DNA of 64,000 nucleotides, taken from Lachnospiraceae bacterium (GTDB lineage Bacteria > Bacillota > Clostridia > Lachnospirales > Lachnospiraceae). Under the pieces are notes generated by a model. It was not told the DNA's origin, made no database searches, and worked only from the letters and a program-made list of their open reading frames with translations. Shown in pieces: positions 62,400-64,000 of the stretch. Every line of letters begins with the position of its first letter. Within the stretch, counting starts at the first letter, position 1. Location: NCBI GenBank assembly GCA_017612555.1, contig JAGAFR010000034.1, positions 124,001 through 188,000 on the forward strand, written 5' to 3'. Both the position numbers and the translations under genes were made by a program.

Positions 62400-63427
62400 A
62401 TGACCGATTTGTAAAAATGAAAAGAACAGCTGCGAAAATGGCAGGGATCATGGCAGTATCCTCTGCTGTTATTTTCTGTTCCTATATGTATACTTATGCG
62501 GCCGAAGTCGTTCCTTCAGAGGAAGCGGCTCCGCTCGTAGCGATGGATCCGGTGGATGCTTTTCTGGCACAATCGGCTTTTATCGGCAATTCAGTCGGAG
62601 AGGGCCTTACGATGTTCAATAACGCCCGTGGACGGGTGCCGCTTGGAAATGCAACGATGCTGACGAGAGTCAGCTACTCGTTCTGGAGTGATGAGAACAG
62701 TGCGTCAAAGTATCTTCCCCAGTACCTGGGCGTGCCCATGCGCGCAAAAGATGCCCTTAAGGCGTGCGGAGCCGGGTATGCTTTTATATGCATGGGAACA
62801 AATGACCTGGTGGGAAAGAGCGGCGTTGATAGTGCCGTTGACAAGTATAAGAGGTATATAGCGGAGATCAGGATGGAAAATCCCGGGATCACCATCTTTA
62901 TCGAGAGCTGTACGCCCACAAGACCGGGAAGTAACGTTAATAATGAAAAAGTAACCGCGTTTAACGCATATATGCAGGGATATTGTGATATGATGCCTGA
63001 AACATATTATGTAGATATCGCATCGCCTCTTAAGGACGATACAGGACATCTTGCCGCGGCTTTTTCATCGGACGGAAGCGTCCACCTTACAAACCGGGCT
63101 TATGAGATATGGAGTCTGACAATAAGGAATTATATCACGGCATATCTCGCACAGAAGGCAGCCGAGCTTCAGGAAAAAAGTGCGAGCGACCAATTGATCG
63201 CCCGCGAAACATACAATAAAGGTATCAAACAGATGGAAGAAGCGAAGCAGCAGTACCGGGATGCAAGATTACAGGCAGCCCGGGAAGAGGAGGCTAAACA
63301 GTTTCATCAATATGTTGCTCTGTCTCCTGAGCCTCGTCTTGACCTGCGTCAGACTCAGCTTCTTCAGTTGATGAAGCAACCTTCAGATCCTCTTTATAGT
63401 CTTCTATCTTCCGGTCAGATGCAATGA
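62396..63427 (+). CDS. secreted SGNH/GDSL-type hydrolase
   Basis: 343 residues. Signal peptide or anchor at ~10-36 (ending TYAAEV). Block I is FIGNSVGEGL, with the catalytic Ser in GNS instead of GDS; the Asn/Gly block is ICMGTNDL; the Asp-His pair is in SDGSVHLTN. The region 240-300 is a charged coiled coil. The last ~45 residues are antisense to the end of the next, convergent gene (overlap 134 bases) and look low in complexity. Likely esterase on cell-wall or sugar acetyl groups. ATGA overlap with amrS. Confidence 0.85.
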   Translation: MNDRFVKMKRTAAKMAGIMAVSSAVIFCSYMYTYAAEVVPSEEAAPLVAMDPVDAFLAQSAFIGNSVGEGLTMFNNARGRVPLGNATMLTRVSYSFWSDENSASKYLPQYLGVPMRAKDALKACGAGYAFICMGTNDLVGKSGVDSAVDKYKRYIAEIRMENPGITIFIESCTPTRPGSNVNNEKVTAFNAYMQGYCDMMPETYYVDIASPLKDDTGHLAAAFSSDGSVHLTNRAYEIWSLTIRNYITAYLAQKAAELQEKSASDQLIARETYNKGIKQMEEAKQQYRDARLQAAREEEAKQFHQYVALSPEPRLDLRQTQLLQLMKQPSDPLYSLLSSGQMQ

Positions 63428-63632
63428 GCTTGTTCATGTATTCGGCAAGATCCGATGCAGGAGCATCCTTGTACAGTTCATAGTATTTCTTGCCGAGCTT
63501 GTAGTAGTATTCCTGTTTCTTAGCTTCTTCAGCCTTGATAAGTGCGTGCAGTCTGGCGATCTCACCATACTCGCGTGCTTTATCCGCAACTGTAGTTATG
63601 GTATCCGTTATCATTTCAGTTATATCAGCCAT
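63294..63632 (-). CDS. small helical acidic protein, function unknown
   Basis: 112 residues, all helical, with EYGEIARLHALIKAEEAKKQEYYYKLGKKYYELYK resembling small conserved Clostridia proteins of unknown function, and a Glu-rich tail. Strong GGGAGG lies upstream of the ATG (minus strand), 24 bases after the holA stop, so it is probably co-transcribed with holA. The last 134 bases overlap the SGNH gene. Confidence 0.7.
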   Translation of the reverse strand: MADITEMITDTITTVADKAREYGEIARLHALIKAEEAKKQEYYYKLGKKYYELYKDAPASDLAEYMNKLIASDRKIEDYKEDLKVASSTEEAESDAGQDEAQETEQHIDETV

Positions 63633-63656
63633 CTTGTTACCCTCCCGAGTCTTATT

Positions 63657-64000
63657 CTATGATCTTATGTCGCACAGTTCGTTTATCAGAGTTTCCAGTC
63701 CGATCTGCTCGGCTATCTGTCCGCTCCTGATGCGTTCATCGGTATCCGCGCACATTCCTATCGCGCGCTCCAGGCCCATTTTACTACTCTTTCTTGCGGC
63801 TGGCAATGCCATTTTGACGCGTGTATCACGCATCTTGAGAGTGACGGCCATATCTTTTATGCTGATGCCGTCGTCGTTCATCGACTTTACATGGAGCATC
63901 AGGCGAAACTGCTCACGGATAAGTGCCAGTATGCCTGCTGGGTCGCTCCGAAGCAGCAAAAGATCCGAGTAGTACTGAAGCATTTCGCTGCGGTTTCCGG
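63657..64000 (-). CDS. holA: DNA polymerase III delta subunit (3' part; 5' end outside window)
   Basis: Clamp-loader subunit. The frame is open to base 64000, so only the C-terminal ~114 residues are seen. IREQFRLMLHVKSM, ISIKDMAVTLKMRDTRVKMAL and AIGMCADTDERIRSG match the C-terminal collar domain of HolA. An internal ATG at 63983 is not the start. Confidence 0.88.
   Translation of the reverse strand, partial: GNRSEMLQYYSDLLLLRSDPAGILALIREQFRLMLHVKSMNDDGISIKDMAVTLKMRDTRVKMALPAARKSSKMGLERAIGMCADTDERIRSGQIAEQIGLETLINELCDIRS

Overview
The window reads as chromosomal DNA of an anaerobic Gram-positive bacterium of the Clostridia, most likely a Lachnospiraceae member. This is inferred from the anaerobic (cbi-type) cobalamin route, the tig-clpP-clpX-lon-engB order, GerMN, CPBP and BIG2-type surface proteins, WXG100 proteins and strong GGAGG ribosome sites. 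I see no rRNA, tRNA, CRISPR array, prophage or insertion sequence. Coding density is very high, genes often overlap by 1-50 bases, and no gene-free gap exceeds 300 bases.

Bases 1-15376 are one long plus-strand corrinoid cluster. It holds a FecCD/BtuC-like permease (cut by the window edge) and its ATPase, then cobyric acid synthase, cobT, cobU, cobS, a CobC-like phosphatase, cbiB, cobD, cbiC, cbiD, cbiF, cbiG, cbiH, a cbiJ-cbiE fusion, cbiA and a nine-cysteine small protein. CbiL, CbiT, a cobalt chelatase and an adenosyltransferase are not in the window. A MITE-like repeat sits between cbiG and cbiH, and a longer copy lies at 22.8 kb.

Bases 15.4-22.7 kb are the housekeeping proteolysis and folding cluster tig-clpP-clpX-lon-engB plus an AI-2E family membrane protein. 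Then come a cation efflux protein, argC, a CYTH protein and a six-TM chemotaxis receptor (both minus). A promoter carrying 29-bp direct repeats leads into an AAA ATPase and two secreted proteins that share a C-terminal Ada-like Cys domain. A CPBP protease, a DJ-1 protein and a 1010-residue transglutaminase/BIG2 surface protein follow.

Bases 35.0-42.8 kb are the most unusual part. This is a compact type VII secretion-like operon: an EssC-type FHA/FtsK ATPase, a YukD-like protein, four WXG100 proteins in two pairs, a VWA-TM-FHA membrane protein, and a lipase whose helical C-terminus ends in a YxxxE motif, so it looks like a reverse-arranged effector. EssA, EssB and EsaA are not visible. A LytTR regulator overlaps the lipase gene convergently.

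Bases 43.6-50.8 kb hold arginine synthesis: argG plus a DUF1294 gene on the minus strand, divergent from GNAT-argJ-argB-argD and a solute-binding protein. The shared intergenic region has two promoters and three ARG-box-like palindromes, two of them spaced exactly 21 bp. Bases 50.9-58.6 kb contain an HtrA protease, a ComEA-like protein, a two-component pair, a GerMN lipoprotein and ComEC. Bases 58.6-64 kb hold a GNAT enzyme, a coiled-coil J-domain protein with a terminator built into its 3' end, a Memo-AMMECR1 fusion with its radical SAM partner, an SGNH hydrolase, a small helical protein and the 3' part of holA.
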